From Encephalitozoon hellem ATCC 50504 (Eukaryota > Microsporidia > Unikaryonidae): a DNA stretch of 64,000 nt. The notes under the pieces were generated by a model. The model was given only the letters and a program-made list of their open reading frames with translations, ran no database searches and was not told where the DNA came from. Below, piece after piece: positions 50,480 to 59,375 of this stretch (its first letter is position 1; each line of letters starts with the position of its first letter). The stretch is taken from contig NC_018474.1 of the NCBI RefSeq assembly GCF_000277815.2, positions 149,234 to 213,233 of the forward strand, written 5' to 3'. The position numbers were made by a program, and so were the translations under genes.

Positions 50480-52837
50480 TCATTCATATGCATCCTTATC
50501 TACTACATTCAAGCCAAAAGCCTCTTCCTTTTTCTTCCTTTCTGAAAATGCTTTCACTGCATTCATGAGACATTCTCCATAGTTTACATCACCAGTATCT
50601 GTTGTGTTCAGCTTCAAGTCATGACTCATATCGACAGTTAGAGACTTGATTTGGTCTATAAATCCATCTACGCTTCGTGGTTTCAGGAAGTAAGCATCGT
50701 ACTTGAGATACTCTTCTTGCTTTTCAAGGAGATTCTTGATTGCTTCATATTTTTGGAGTAGCTCTGAGCCAGGGAAAGCTTCTTTAAAGGCATTATGTAT
50801 TTTCTGAGATTTAGCTATCACATTAATAGCCTCACTCAGCCTTGACTTTAGATTTGAAAGTTCCTGATAATCCAGATAAATTCTTTCCATCTCATGTTCT
50901 CTGAAAAAGCTGCAAACTTCACCAGGAAAAACGAAGGGCTGTTCTTGGTCTATAGTGCCTCTTCTGTCTTGAAGTGTCTCTTTCTGGCCAGGATGATGCT
51001 GAGTTGATGTTGTGTTGTTGTATTCAGTGCCTTCTCCTTTTTCATGCATACTATAGCTGTCTCTAACCTTTTCAGTAGAGTTATCAGATGGAATTGGCTC
51101 AGAATTTATATTGTAGCGTGTATCCTCTTTGAACCATAGAGAGTTGTCTGCTCTTTTTTGTAGCCTGGGAGGGTCTGATGAACATGGTAGAGAGTCTTCC
51201 GGAAAGAAATTTCTAAATCCACCAGGGGACCATGAAGAAGGAGAATTGGGCTTATATCCTCCAGCATCTACTGAGAAGTTGCCTTCTTCTTTTTTAGATG
51301 AGGAAAGGTATTCTGTGTTTTTCTTTGGGTCCTTATTTCTACGCAAAAACTCATCATATGGAATCCGGGGATTTTCGCCCGGCGAGTTAAACATCCACTG
51401 ATTAGGATTCTCTGGTACAGAAAAGACTTCTTTCCTGTCTATTCCGGGGCCTAGATGTCCAGGGTTTCGTGCACCATGAAAATAAGGTTGATGCTGAACT
51501 TGTTGGTTAAAAAATATTGGTGGAGGTTTTACTGCCCCTTGCCCAGAGTTTGGATAATGTCTGTCAAACGTTGGTGAGTTTATCATCCACTCAGCACTAG
51601 GGCTATTTCTGTTTTGAGGTGGAATTGAAAACATATTTACAGGCCTACCAGGGGGGTTCTGGTGAGAAAATCCACCAATAGTATCAGAAGTAGAAGGTAA
51701 GTGGTATCCCTGGCCATTTATCATTCTAGAAGGATGCTTATGGCTTGGAATTGAATGATTTGAGGGACCAAAGGTCCCTTGGTTTCCATATACAGGTTTT
51801 CCTGAGAACGGGAATGCATTCATATTTCCCGGATTTTGATATGTCGGAGAGGACACACGGCCAAACTGTTGTGGATACTGTAAATGAGTAAATCCTCTTC
51901 CATTAAACACACCACCTCCGGGAAGCTTACTTTGCTGTATTTCACCAAAATTCATATCAATGGTAGATTTAGAAAGAGCTTCGTCTTTGTGCCTTACATT
52001 GGGATTTCCTCCTCCATAATCGAAGCGACTGAATTCAGGATTGAATCCTTGATTTGCATATCCGTATGACTGGGATGGCATGCCCTGGTGGTTTCCCTCC
52101 CTTTGCATATAAAAATTCCTTTGACCAGGAATGTTTTGAAAATCCTTTCTGTTAACAAAACTATAAGAGCCTGCTTCTGCTTGAGGCCTCCTGAAAAATA
52201 TGGGGTTTCCGGGACTGTTTGAAAATCCCTCTCCACTAATTGCGTGGCCCATGGAGTCGTGAAGAGAGCCCTGAATATTACATGAATTAGATCTTCCTCT
52301 AGTGCTACTTTCCATATCTCGATCATTGAATCTAGCGATATTATCTGATTCTTCAAGACCGTGATTCCGAGTTATTCCTATGATTTCAGGAGGTGCAAAT
52401 CCATCTTGCTTGCCAAAAAGTTGTTTATTTTCTGTAAATAGCTGCTCAGACAACCTTCTTTCTCCTCTTTCAAATCTACCATTTCCATAAGTATAGTCTT
52501 GCCTGGAAGTTTGAGTTTCTCCAGAAGCGTTTACAAATTCTTGCCCCTTGGCAGCTTGAGGCTTGGTGTACATATAAGCCATTGCTTGCTCTTGCATGTT
52601 TTTCCCTCTTCCATCATTTTTATTCCTGTTACTTACAACTCTTTCAATCCTCCGAAACCTTTCACCCATGCCTCTCAGGTACTCTTCCTTAGAAGAGCTT
52701 TCTTCATATATTCTCTGCTCAGCCCTTATTGCTGCCTCCTTTATCTGCACAGGCGTATATCCAGGGAAGATGTTCGACTCCTTCAATGCAATAAATAGCT
52801 TGAGAATCATCTGCTTCCTTTCTTCTTGAGATAACAT
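50480..52837 (-). CDS. Large Asn/Gly/Pro/Ser-rich protein with Med15-like KIX domain
   Basis: 785 aa. Residues ~5-70 resemble the KIX domain of Mediator Med15/Gal11: R-K-Q-M-I-L-K-L-F-I-A-L, then E-A-A-I-R-A-E-Q-R-I-Y-E-E-S-S-S-K-E-E-Y-L and a final helix. The middle (residues 90-610) is low complexity with N-P-G, F-S-x-P-G-N and Q-G-Y phrases, as in many transcription co-activators. The last ~150 residues are helical and more ordered, and may be a Mediator-binding end. It lies next to the MADS-box gene, a plausible transcription partner. The call rests on the N-terminal domain. Confidence 0.5.
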   Translation of the reverse strand: MLSQEERKQMILKLFIALKESNIFPGYTPVQIKEAAIRAEQRIYEESSSKEEYLRGMGERFRRIERVVSNRNKNDGRGKNMQEQAMAYMYTKPQAAKGQEFVNASGETQTSRQDYTYGNGRFERGERRLSEQLFTENKQLFGKQDGFAPPEIIGITRNHGLEESDNIARFNDRDMESSTRGRSNSCNIQGSLHDSMGHAISGEGFSNSPGNPIFFRRPQAEAGSYSFVNRKDFQNIPGQRNFYMQREGNHQGMPSQSYGYANQGFNPEFSRFDYGGGNPNVRHKDEALSKSTIDMNFGEIQQSKLPGGGVFNGRGFTHLQYPQQFGRVSSPTYQNPGNMNAFPFSGKPVYGNQGTFGPSNHSIPSHKHPSRMINGQGYHLPSTSDTIGGFSHQNPPGRPVNMFSIPPQNRNSPSAEWMINSPTFDRHYPNSGQGAVKPPPIFFNQQVQHQPYFHGARNPGHLGPGIDRKEVFSVPENPNQWMFNSPGENPRIPYDEFLRRNKDPKKNTEYLSSSKKEEGNFSVDAGGYKPNSPSSWSPGGFRNFFPEDSLPCSSDPPRLQKRADNSLWFKEDTRYNINSEPIPSDNSTEKVRDSYSMHEKGEGTEYNNTTSTQHHPGQKETLQDRRGTIDQEQPFVFPGEVCSFFREHEMERIYLDYQELSNLKSRLSEAINVIAKSQKIHNAFKEAFPGSELLQKYEAIKNLLEKQEEYLKYDAYFLKPRSVDGFIDQIKSLTVDMSHDLKLNTTDTGDVNYGECLMNAVKAFSERKKKEEAFGLNVVDKDAYE

Positions 52838-53025
52838 AGGCTAAAAATATTCCTTTTTTTTATTGTGTTAATTCATCTCGGTATGGGGCCTGTCACTCGC
52901 AAAGCCAAGCAAATATTCACGTATTTATGAGGCATGGAGAAGATAGAAAGTTTTATATATATCAGGATAAAGTCGTTTTATTTAACATAAGGCCATCAAG
53001 TACTCATAAACGCTTCCGAATAAGG

Positions 53026-53658
53026 TCAATGCTTCTCTCTAGATTCGTCCAATGGCTCTGTCCTTCCATATCCTTTGTTTTCAGCATTCTGTCTCTCACT
53101 TTCCTTAGAGAAATTAGGTTTATAAGGCGTTCCTTCAGGTCTATTCAAACAATTCTGTATAATGTCCTCGTGCTCCGTTATAATAGGCTTTAGCTTTTCT
53201 GTTGCAAAAGTAAATACATGCCCACTTTCACTTGCAACAAGCAGAAGAATCTCCGTCCCCGTAAGCACATTCAGCTCATATGCTTTCTTCATTATGCCTC
53301 TCTTTCTTTTGCTAAAGCAAACACTCCTTTTGTTCTTTCCAGATATATATTCAAGTTTTATCTTTTTCTTTCCATGGCTCTTCCCCCGAGGTTTTTCAAA
53401 CATAATCGGATGCACTTGCTCTTGCACAAACCCTTGTGGCATCATTCCATTATTGTGAAACTGGGGCATGGAATGGCTGTAATAGTTATATTGCTGATCA
53501 AATGTGTAGTTCATGTTCTGAGGTATCCAATGCGGATACGAAAATCCCTCCGGAATATTCTCATTAATTCCGTATGGAGGGATATTATACTCTACCTCCC
53601 CTCGAATCTGGGGGTTGCTCTGCTCTTCTTTCTTTCCATATTTTCTGTTCTCATCCAT
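53026..53658 (-). CDS. MADS-box transcription factor (SRF/Mcm1 type)
   Basis: 210 aa. Residues ~97-155 are a MADS domain of the SRF class: K-K-K-I-K-L-E-Y-I, R-S-V-C-F-S-K-R-K-R-G-I-M-K-K-A-Y-E-L-N, L-T-G-T-E-I-L-L-L-V-A-S-E-S-G-H-V-F-T-F and T-E-K-L-K-P-I-I. G-T-E-I-L-L-L-V fits the SRF/Mcm1 dimer strand. The N-terminal ~85 residues are Asn/Tyr/Pro-rich and probably disordered. The C-terminus is short and polar. It would bind CArG-like AT-rich sites; targets are unknown. The start at 53658 has GACCCTTTAAGGAA upstream. Confidence 0.92.
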   Translation of the reverse strand: MDENRKYGKKEEQSNPQIRGEVEYNIPPYGINENIPEGFSYPHWIPQNMNYTFDQQYNYYSHSMPQFHNNGMMPQGFVQEQVHPIMFEKPRGKSHGKKKIKLEYISGKNKRSVCFSKRKRGIMKKAYELNVLTGTEILLLVASESGHVFTFATEKLKPIITEHEDIIQNCLNRPEGTPYKPNFSKESERQNAENKGYGRTEPLDESREKH

Positions 53659-53914
53659 TTCCTTAAAGGGTCAAAATTCATCTTTCTAAAGAAAGGCCCA
53701 TCCAATCAGGGCTTATAAACACCCAAAATAAGAAGATGATTTCCTTAGTCCCTAACAGAAAAGGAGTCTTAAGGGTGCTATTCAAGCACATAACTTAATC
53801 TTCCATTTTTGAAAAATACTTAATGTATTATATTTCCATTTATCCTCATTTATACTAGGGTTACAATCCCACAAAAATGTAAAGTTTAATATCAAATGGA
53901 CATGTCCCTTTTCC

Positions 53915-54382
53915 TCAAGAAATTATCCCTAGAGAATCATCGTTCAAGGTTCCAACCGCATATATCTTAGTGGAGTCTATCTTAGTCCCAATAATCTTTA
54001 ATCTAATCATCACATCCTTCGTTATTTCGTTTTCCAGAAGAAAGTTTGGTATCTGATGGTTCGATATAAACACTGTCAGCGGTCCAACAGATGCAAAGAC
54101 ACCCATTTTGTTTGTCTCAACAACGTTGGCATCAATTATTTCACCTTTAAATGGCTTTAACGTAAGGGCCTTGTACTTAACCGTAAATATGGTTTCTCCT
54201 GTTAGAATAATTCTACTTTCACTTATTTCGTCTATACTGAGAACCATAACTACATATCCGCTGGAGCTGCATGATCCTTCAACCTTAGTCAGTAAGTATT
54301 CCTCTATAAGCGTTTGTATGTTTGGACCCAGATAGCTCGGGCTCAAGTGAATGTTTTGTACAAAGTCTCTCACAAAAAACAT
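53915..54382 (-). CDS. RPB7: RNA polymerase II subunit Rpb7
   Basis: 155 aa (yeast 171). With Rpb4 it forms the polymerase II stalk. The N-terminal ribonucleoprotein-like half begins M-F-F-V-R-D-F-V-Q-N-I-H-L-S-P-S-Y-L-G. The C-terminal OB half contains P-F-K-G-E-I-I-D-A-N-V, M-G-V-F-A-S-V-G-P and R-L-K-I-I-G-T-K, as in Rpb7. The paralogues Rpc25 and Rpa43 differ in the opening residues. AACCCTTAGAGAA precedes the ATG. Confidence 0.9.
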   Translation of the reverse strand: MFFVRDFVQNIHLSPSYLGPNIQTLIEEYLLTKVEGSCSSSGYVVMVLSIDEISESRIILTGETIFTVKYKALTLKPFKGEIIDANVVETNKMGVFASVGPLTVFISNHQIPNFLLENEITKDVMIRLKIIGTKIDSTKIYAVGTLNDDSLGIIS

Positions 54383-54494
54383 TTCTCTAAGGGTTTTCTT
54401 GTCTATCCTTTAAAGCCATATCCTGATATATATATAAAGTAGTACTTTTCCCGTCGATTCGAGACCCCAAGAAATAATTTGTTAGCACAGGCTT

Positions 54495-55112
54495 TTAATG
54501 ATACATCACCATCTCCCTCTCTTTCTCTGCAAGCCCGCATTTCTTGTAGAATTCCAAATTCTTTGGATCGCACACCAGAGCAGTCTTGTAGCATCCCATT
54601 TCTTTAGAAATCGAAATTAATGCCTCCAGTATATCTCTACCAATGCCTTCCCCTCTCCTTTCTTTTAACACAACTAAGTCTTCTATGTGCCCCTTAGTAA
54701 CACATCCCCTGATGAATTTCTTTTCAATAAATAGAGTTCCGCTTCCAATAACTTTTTCAGCCCCAGGGTCATACGCAATTATTATCTTATAGCATCCTTC
54801 TTTGCATAAGGATCGATACCTTTCTTCAAATTGCTTCTTTGTGACTACACCAGGCTTGGTCAATTGGTTCATGCAATCAATAAATCCCTTTTCATAATCA
54901 TTTATGTCAAGGCCCCTCAAAATGTACTTATCTTTTCTTATTATTGGAATATCACTCATACCTAAATCCTGAGTGCTGATATTAGAAGCTTGCTTATCTG
55001 ATCTGTGGCTATAAGGCTTTCTGTTACCAGAAAGACTGTCTGCCAAGAATAGAAGAACAGTAAGAGCTGCAATGGCACCAACGGTAAATAAAACTTGATC
55101 TCTTCTTTTCAT
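54495..55112 (-). CDS. GNA1: Glucosamine-6-phosphate N-acetyltransferase with an N-terminal membrane anchor
   Basis: 205 aa, against about 159 in yeast. It makes N-acetylglucosamine-6-phosphate for UDP-GlcNAc and hence chitin, a major endospore component. The acetyltransferase part (residues ~60-205) matches Gna1: L-R-G-L-D-I-N-D-Y-E-K-G-F, G-H-I-E-D-L-V-V, R-R-G-E-G-I-G-R (acetyl-CoA loop), G-C-Y-K-T-A-L-V-C-D-P-K-N-L-E-F-Y-K-K-C-G. Unusually, residues 8-24 form a hydrophobic helix (V-L-F-T-V-G-A-I-A-A-L-T-V-L-L-F-L), so the enzyme appears membrane-anchored, with a polar linker before the domain. Confidence 0.88.
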   Translation of the reverse strand: MKRRDQVLFTVGAIAALTVLLFLADSLSGNRKPYSHRSDKQASNISTQDLGMSDIPIIRKDKYILRGLDINDYEKGFIDCMNQLTKPGVVTKKQFEERYRSLCKEGCYKIIIAYDPGAEKVIGSGTLFIEKKFIRGCVTKGHIEDLVVLKERRGEGIGRDILEALISISKEMGCYKTALVCDPKNLEFYKKCGLAEKEREMVMYH

Positions 55113-55200
55113 CTACAAAATGTGGGTAAATTTTCTTCAAGGTTTTCGAAGATTCATCCCTTCAATTTTTATTGGTGCACATATAGGAGAATATATAAAT

Positions 55201-55219
55201 AGTTCAGAGCTTCTGAACT
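55201..55219. repeat. Perfect inverted repeat next to a start codon
   Basis: AGTTCAGA (55201-55208) and TCTGAACT (55212-55219) are perfect reverse complements around a 3-nt spacer, one base before the ATG at 55221. Confidence 0.7.
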
Positions 55220-55220
55220 C

Positions 55221-55682
55221 ATGAAATTATTACAAGTTCTTGTTGTATCGAGCGTCATATTTCTGGTAACATTAGTCATAGTGACTTACGAAGTACTTTC
55301 TAGCCGCGAGGAGGAATGTAATAATGGAAAGATAAATTCGCGGAACAATCATGGCGAACAGCTGACCAAAACTCAGCAGATAATCAGATCACTTTTCAGA
55401 GTAGTCACAGGAATGGCAATAATAAAGATTATAAAAGGCCTCTTCTTTCCAAATAATGGCAGATCAAATGGAGGAACTCAAGCCTCAGGATCTCAGGCGA
55501 GTGCCCCACCATTTAGTGAAGATGATTCCTTAAGTTATATTCCAGATAACCACATAGGATACCGCTATAACAACAACTCTGATCCTCCACCTTATAGTCC
55601 ACCTCCATCATATAATTCTTTACCGCGTTATGGTGAGACAATAAAATGGTATAATTCGTCTAGCAAGAAGAGTGGCAGGTAA
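55221..55682 (+). CDS. Small single-pass membrane protein with PPxY motifs
   Basis: 153 aa. Residues 3-26 are a hydrophobic helix (L-L-Q-V-L-V-V-S-S-V-I-F-L-V-T-L-V-I-V), either a signal anchor or a signal peptide. A second hydrophobic stretch lies at ~67-80 (V-V-T-G-M-A-I-I-K-I-I-K-G-L-F-F). The C-terminal 40 residues are Pro/Tyr/Asn/Ser-rich, with P-P-P-Y and P-P-S-Y motifs that could bind WW domains such as those of Nedd4-type ligases. I recognise no family. Its spacer to GNA1 is divergent. Confidence 0.6.
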   Translation: MKLLQVLVVSSVIFLVTLVIVTYEVLSSREEECNNGKINSRNNHGEQLTKTQQIIRSLFRVVTGMAIIKIIKGLFFPNNGRSNGGTQASGSQASAPPFSEDDSLSYIPDNHIGYRYNNNSDPPPYSPPPSYNSLPRYGETIKWYNSSSKKSGR

Positions 55683-55785
55683 CCTTATTAATTAGTAAAA
55701 AAAGATATAATATTCTTCTAAAGCCTCTATCAGACTTGTTAACAAGTTTTAAAAAAAATGAAAATGCCGTTGTATATGAGACATT

Positions 55786-55977
55786 ATGCGAGTCTTACTG
55801 GTAATATTGATATTAGCAGCGGCAATTGTTCTTATAGTGACCATGACGGTCGTCCTTGAGAATATAGACAGAAAGTCGGAGGATGAATCAGAAGATTCAT
55901 TTGATGGTAATTATCCATGTCACAGTGAGAAAGAGTCTGGAAATTCAGAAAACCATCTACCTGAGTCCATCCAGTGA
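55786..55977 (+). CDS. Very small membrane-anchored or secreted protein
   Basis: 63 aa. Residues 3-23 form a hydrophobic helix (V-L-L-V-I-L-I-L-A-A-A-I-V-L-I-V-T-M-T-V-V). The remaining ~40 residues are acidic and Ser-rich with one Cys. The layout repeats that of the preceding gene: N-terminal helix and polar tail. Small size makes this less certain. Confidence 0.45.
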   Translation: MRVLLVILILAAAIVLIVTMTVVLENIDRKSEDESEDSFDGNYPCHSEKESGNSENHLPESIQ

Positions 55978-56171
55978 TCCTCTAGATAAGAACGAGATTT
56001 GTTAGTGCTGTGATGGTAAAAAATGACCGATGCATTAAACTACATGCTTATTATTAGAAGTATAAAGATGGAAAATTTTTTACGAACAGACTTACTTTTG
56101 TGGTGATCTTTATTAAGTATTGAGCTAATATAAAGTAGCCATTCATCAAAATGAAACCACATAAACCTTGT

Positions 56172-56678
56172 TTAAAATAGAATTATTTCGTTTCTCCTCA
56201 GGAGGTCCATCACATCATCTAATGGGGCAACAAAGAAGTCCCCTTTGAACATCTCTAATAGCTCTCCATCTATCATTACACCGTTAATGTCGGAGCAGCA
56301 ATAAAATCCAACGAACTCGTTCCTTTTAGGAAACTTTTGCTCTGCAATATATATATCTCTTCCTTTTAGCAGGCCAATGTACTTATCATAAAAACTCACT
56401 TCTCTTTCAGATAAGAGTGATCTATCTAGATATAAGTTTGTACTTAGCTTCTTCAGTCTGACTTGTATATACTCCTTGATAAAAAATTTTACTCTCTCTA
56501 GTTCTAACTCATATATATTCCTTGTTATCGTTTTTCCTAGGGATTTTACTTCCTCAATCCTCCTTGAAATTGCATCTAAAAAGTATTCTACTGGGCGTGA
56601 GGCATATGGAAGTAATCTTTTTGCAGCCTTCTCATTCCGATATGCAAGAATGAGATCACTTAATGTAGGCGACGGCAT
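56172..56678 (-). CDS. SLD5: GINS complex subunit Sld5
   Basis: 168 aa (yeast 294). GINS joins Cdc45 and MCM in the replicative helicase. The N-terminal half shows the Sld5 pattern: L-I-L-A-Y-R-N-E-K-A-A-K-R-L-L-P-Y, then a helix and E-L-E-R-V-K-F-F-I-K-E-Y-I-Q-V-R-L-K-K-L, and L-L-S-E-R-E-V-S-F-Y-D-K-Y. The C-terminal beta domain ends G-D-F-F-V-A-P-L-D-D-V-M-D-L-L, as in the GINS B domain. GAGCCCCTCCT precedes the ATG. Confidence 0.82.
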   Translation of the reverse strand: MPSPTLSDLILAYRNEKAAKRLLPYASRPVEYFLDAISRRIEEVKSLGKTITRNIYELELERVKFFIKEYIQVRLKKLSTNLYLDRSLLSEREVSFYDKYIGLLKGRDIYIAEQKFPKRNEFVGFYCCSDINGVMIDGELLEMFKGDFFVAPLDDVMDLLRRNEIILF

Positions 56679-56718
56679 AGGAGGGGCTCACAAATCAAAA
56701 TAGTCTGGAACCCTCGGA

Positions 56719-57642
56719 ATGATTCTTGTAACACACGATAAAAAGTTCCATTTGGATGAGGTTCTAGCAACTGCTGTATTGCTTAAGATATACCCAGACT
56801 CAGAAATAATCAGAACAAGAAATCCAGCAGTCATAGAGACTGGAGACATAGTGTACGATGTTGGGGGTTTATTTGATCCTAAGACTAGTAGATACGATCA
56901 CCATCAGGAGTCGTTTGGCGAAACCTTCAACTCGAACCACAAGATAAAGCTAAGCAGTTCCGGGTTAATTTACAAGTATTATGCAGAAAAATTTCTAGAA
57001 ATATACGGAATTACTAAAACAAATGAATACTTCCAAAGAGTACTGGAAGAAGTCTATACGGCTTATTTTATGTCCGCAGATGCAATTGACAATGGATACG
57101 AGATTTTTGGGGAGATCGTTCCACGATCTCTTTCACACATCGTTGAATCATTCAATGCTTTAAGCTTTTCTAGCAGTGAGGATGATGAACAGAACAAAAG
57201 ATTTCTAGAAGCCGTGAGGTTTGTTTCCAAGGATTTAGATAATTTCATGCATACAATAGTTAATGGGTGGATTCCGAATTATAAGTATTTGGATAAACTG
57301 ATAGCAGATTCTGATGGAGACATTTTGTGTGTTGATAAGTATTGTTTTATTGACGTAATTCCAGAAATAGAGAAGAAATATAAAAAGGATATCAGATTTG
57401 TACTAAACAAAAGAGAAAGCTCAGTAACCATTCTTGCCGTCCCTAGAGAAAGAAAGCACTTTAGGTCGAAAGTTCCTTTAAAAAAAGAATGGAGAGGACT
57501 CGCCGGAAGCAAACTAGAAGCTATTTCTGGAATTGAAGGATGCAATTTTGTGCACGCATCCGGCTTTGTAGGCTCCAATAGAACCGTTGAAGGTGCAATG
57601 GAGATGTGTAGAGTGTCAGTCGAGACATATTGCAAAGAGTAG
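56719..57642 (+). CDS. MYG1: Myg1-family DHH-type nuclease
   Basis: 307 aa, the family length. Myg1 is a 3'-5' RNA exonuclease found in nucleus and mitochondria of other eukaryotes. Metal-binding motifs of the DHH-like fold are seen: T-H-D-K-K-F-H-L-D-E near the start, V-Y-D-V-G-G, and Y-D-H-H-Q. Downstream S-S-S-G-L-I-Y-K-Y, M-S-A-D-A-I-D-N-G-Y and the C-terminal E-W-R-G-L and F-V-H-A-S-G-F follow the Myg1 order. The start has GAACCCTCGGA upstream. Confidence 0.93.
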   Translation: MILVTHDKKFHLDEVLATAVLLKIYPDSEIIRTRNPAVIETGDIVYDVGGLFDPKTSRYDHHQESFGETFNSNHKIKLSSSGLIYKYYAEKFLEIYGITKTNEYFQRVLEEVYTAYFMSADAIDNGYEIFGEIVPRSLSHIVESFNALSFSSSEDDEQNKRFLEAVRFVSKDLDNFMHTIVNGWIPNYKYLDKLIADSDGDILCVDKYCFIDVIPEIEKKYKKDIRFVLNKRESSVTILAVPRERKHFRSKVPLKKEWRGLAGSKLEAISGIEGCNFVHASGFVGSNRTVEGAMEMCRVSVETYCKE

Positions 57643-57762
57643 ACACCATTGGTGACTTAAATTAAAAAATGTATAAATGAAATCAATATAAAATCTTATG
57701 ATTATATATTCCAAAATTTCCATTTTAGTTAAAAACGACAGTATCACAGGGGATACTTTAAA

Positions 57763-59061
57763 ATGAAGAGGTCTAGTAGCATTGCATCCAGCATCAATAA
57801 TGGCCAAAGATTACATTCAGTACATTTAAATAGGGAAATGGGATTTCCCTTTCCAAACATTAGCTACGAAAGTGATCTTTGCACAGAACTTCAAGAGAGG
57901 TTTACAGAGATAAGAGAATTGTTTAGAGGGATGAGTCTTATCAAGGACATTGACAATGATACGCTTGATAAATCCAAAACTGTTCCCTTTTTATCTACAA
58001 GGCTTTTAGAATGTGCTCAAAACGTTATAAAGATAGCTGATGAACTTTTGAAGAGTGCAGAGGTTTCAGATGATGATTTAAAATCGTTTGGAGAACAAAT
58101 CAAAAAAGTTAAACATGAATTTGAAAGAATCAACACTGAATTTTTTAAACGGAAATATACGGGTAGAGAAGAAAAATCCAAACATCATTGCATTTCTTTG
58201 ATCAGAGAATTGATTGGAAAATTTGAAGAAATCGAAAAGGAACTTAAGAGAAATAGCACTGAAAACATTTCAGAAGACGCGAAACAAGATAAACAGCTTA
58301 AAAGCTCTTTTTTACATCGGAGCAGTTTCACGGAATTTTTCGCCAAAAAAAACACTAATTCTCCTTTTCTAAATAGTTTTCTTATGACGTATTGCATTAT
58401 ATGTTTAGGACTAATTGCATTTTTAGGTATTGCTAAAGGTGCTGAAAAGTTCGAAACAATAATAGAGAGTACAAAGAAAGTGGCATGTATTATCTCTATT
58501 CTTGCCCCCATCATATATGGAATATGGATACTAACATATGAAAATTATAACGGAGGAATAACCCCAGTACTAGGTAGAAACTGGAGTGTAATTGGCTCTA
58601 TGTTTCCCATGCTCCTTGGACTTAGGGAAAATAGAATAAAAGAGATATCAAAAGGAAAGGACAACATAGAAAGTTGTGCAGTAATGGTAGCCATGAGTGT
58701 GATAATAATATGTGGTCAGACATTCGGAAAGATGAATAAAAAGATGCATGGTAGACAAATAGTTGTATTTGTGATAGGAAACATATTGATGGGATTAGCA
58801 TATATAACAAATCACTTTATGCTTTCGGTTGAGAATAGAAATAATTTTATTTCTCTTGGATACATTATGTTTGCGCTTATGTTGTGCTTCATAGTTATCA
58901 TAGGGAAAGGAGGGAAGATGGAAAATCAAAAAAACCAAGGAATAGAGTGGCTAGACTTATCTCAATGGGTTATGAGTTTTATATTTGTTATCCTTGGAAT
59001 TCAGAATATTGAATCATACTCTTTTTATTATGCTCAAAATACACTAAAACAGTCCGTTTAA
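57763..59061 (+). CDS. AT-rich gene for a membrane protein with a soluble coiled N-terminus
   Basis: 432 aa. Residues 1-205 are soluble, helical and charged. Residues ~208-420 contain about six or seven hydrophobic helices (for example F-L-M-T-Y-C-I-I-C-L-G-L-I-A-F-L, V-A-C-I-I-S-I-L-A-P-I-I-Y-G-I-W, I-M-F-A-L-M-L-C-F-I-V-I-I). I see no transporter motif. The gene is visibly more AT-rich than its right-hand neighbours and lacks a CCC start motif, like the membrane protein gene at 21508. It may belong to a lineage-specific membrane family. Confidence 0.65.
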   Translation: MKRSSSIASSINNGQRLHSVHLNREMGFPFPNISYESDLCTELQERFTEIRELFRGMSLIKDIDNDTLDKSKTVPFLSTRLLECAQNVIKIADELLKSAEVSDDDLKSFGEQIKKVKHEFERINTEFFKRKYTGREEKSKHHCISLIRELIGKFEEIEKELKRNSTENISEDAKQDKQLKSSFLHRSSFTEFFAKKNTNSPFLNSFLMTYCIICLGLIAFLGIAKGAEKFETIIESTKKVACIISILAPIIYGIWILTYENYNGGITPVLGRNWSVIGSMFPMLLGLRENRIKEISKGKDNIESCAVMVAMSVIIICGQTFGKMNKKMHGRQIVVFVIGNILMGLAYITNHFMLSVENRNNFISLGYIMFALMLCFIVIIGKGGKMENQKNQGIEWLDLSQWVMSFIFVILGIQNIESYSFYYAQNTLKQSV

Positions 59062-59163
59062 CATAACTTTAAATAAAATAGTTATTTAATCATGTGTCTT
59101 AGCACTACTGCAGTTCGATGCATTATTTTCTCTATGAAGATCCTATCGAGGCCAAAGCTAAGT

Positions 59164-59367
59164 TTATTTAATTTTTGACTCTGTCTTGGTAAACGACTTG
59201 TCTATCCTCTCCTCCACCGTTCCGTCGCTCCTGGCCTTCCTTCCGCTCATCAGCCTTGGGAAGGTTTTTACCGCTGCGATCACAACCACAGAGACCAGGA
59301 GGCCTATCGAAAGCGTGTGGAGAGCCGTGATCATGCTGCTTCCGTCAATGCTGGGGAAAAGCACCAT
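59164..59367 (-). CDS. Small single-pass membrane protein
   Basis: 67 aa from the ATG at 59367; the frame can be extended to 59436, which would overlap the start of the divergent gene at 59376. Residues ~13-32 are a membrane helix (L-H-T-L-S-I-G-L-L-V-S-V-V-V-I-A-A-V). The tail after P-R-L is basic, then acidic and polar (E-E-R-I-D-K-S-F). It may be a small subunit of an ER or mitosomal membrane complex. I do not recognise it. Another start at 59334 is possible. Confidence 0.45.
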   Translation of the reverse strand: MVLFPSIDGSSMITALHTLSIGLLVSVVVIAAVKTFPRLMSGRKARSDGTVEERIDKSFTKTESKIK

Positions 59368-59375
59368 TCTGTAGG

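Noticed and set aside
52927..53193. 88-codon plus-strand frame antisense to the MADS gene end
   Set aside because: Overlaps a real gene and shows no family pattern.
53659..53914. 256-bp spacer between MADS and RPB7 genes
   Set aside because: AT-rich, no tRNA fold, no open frame of note; probably only 5' and 3' flanks.
55978..56171. Possible C/D snoRNA (TGATGG near 56010)
   Set aside because: No matching D box CTGA with flanking complementary ends.
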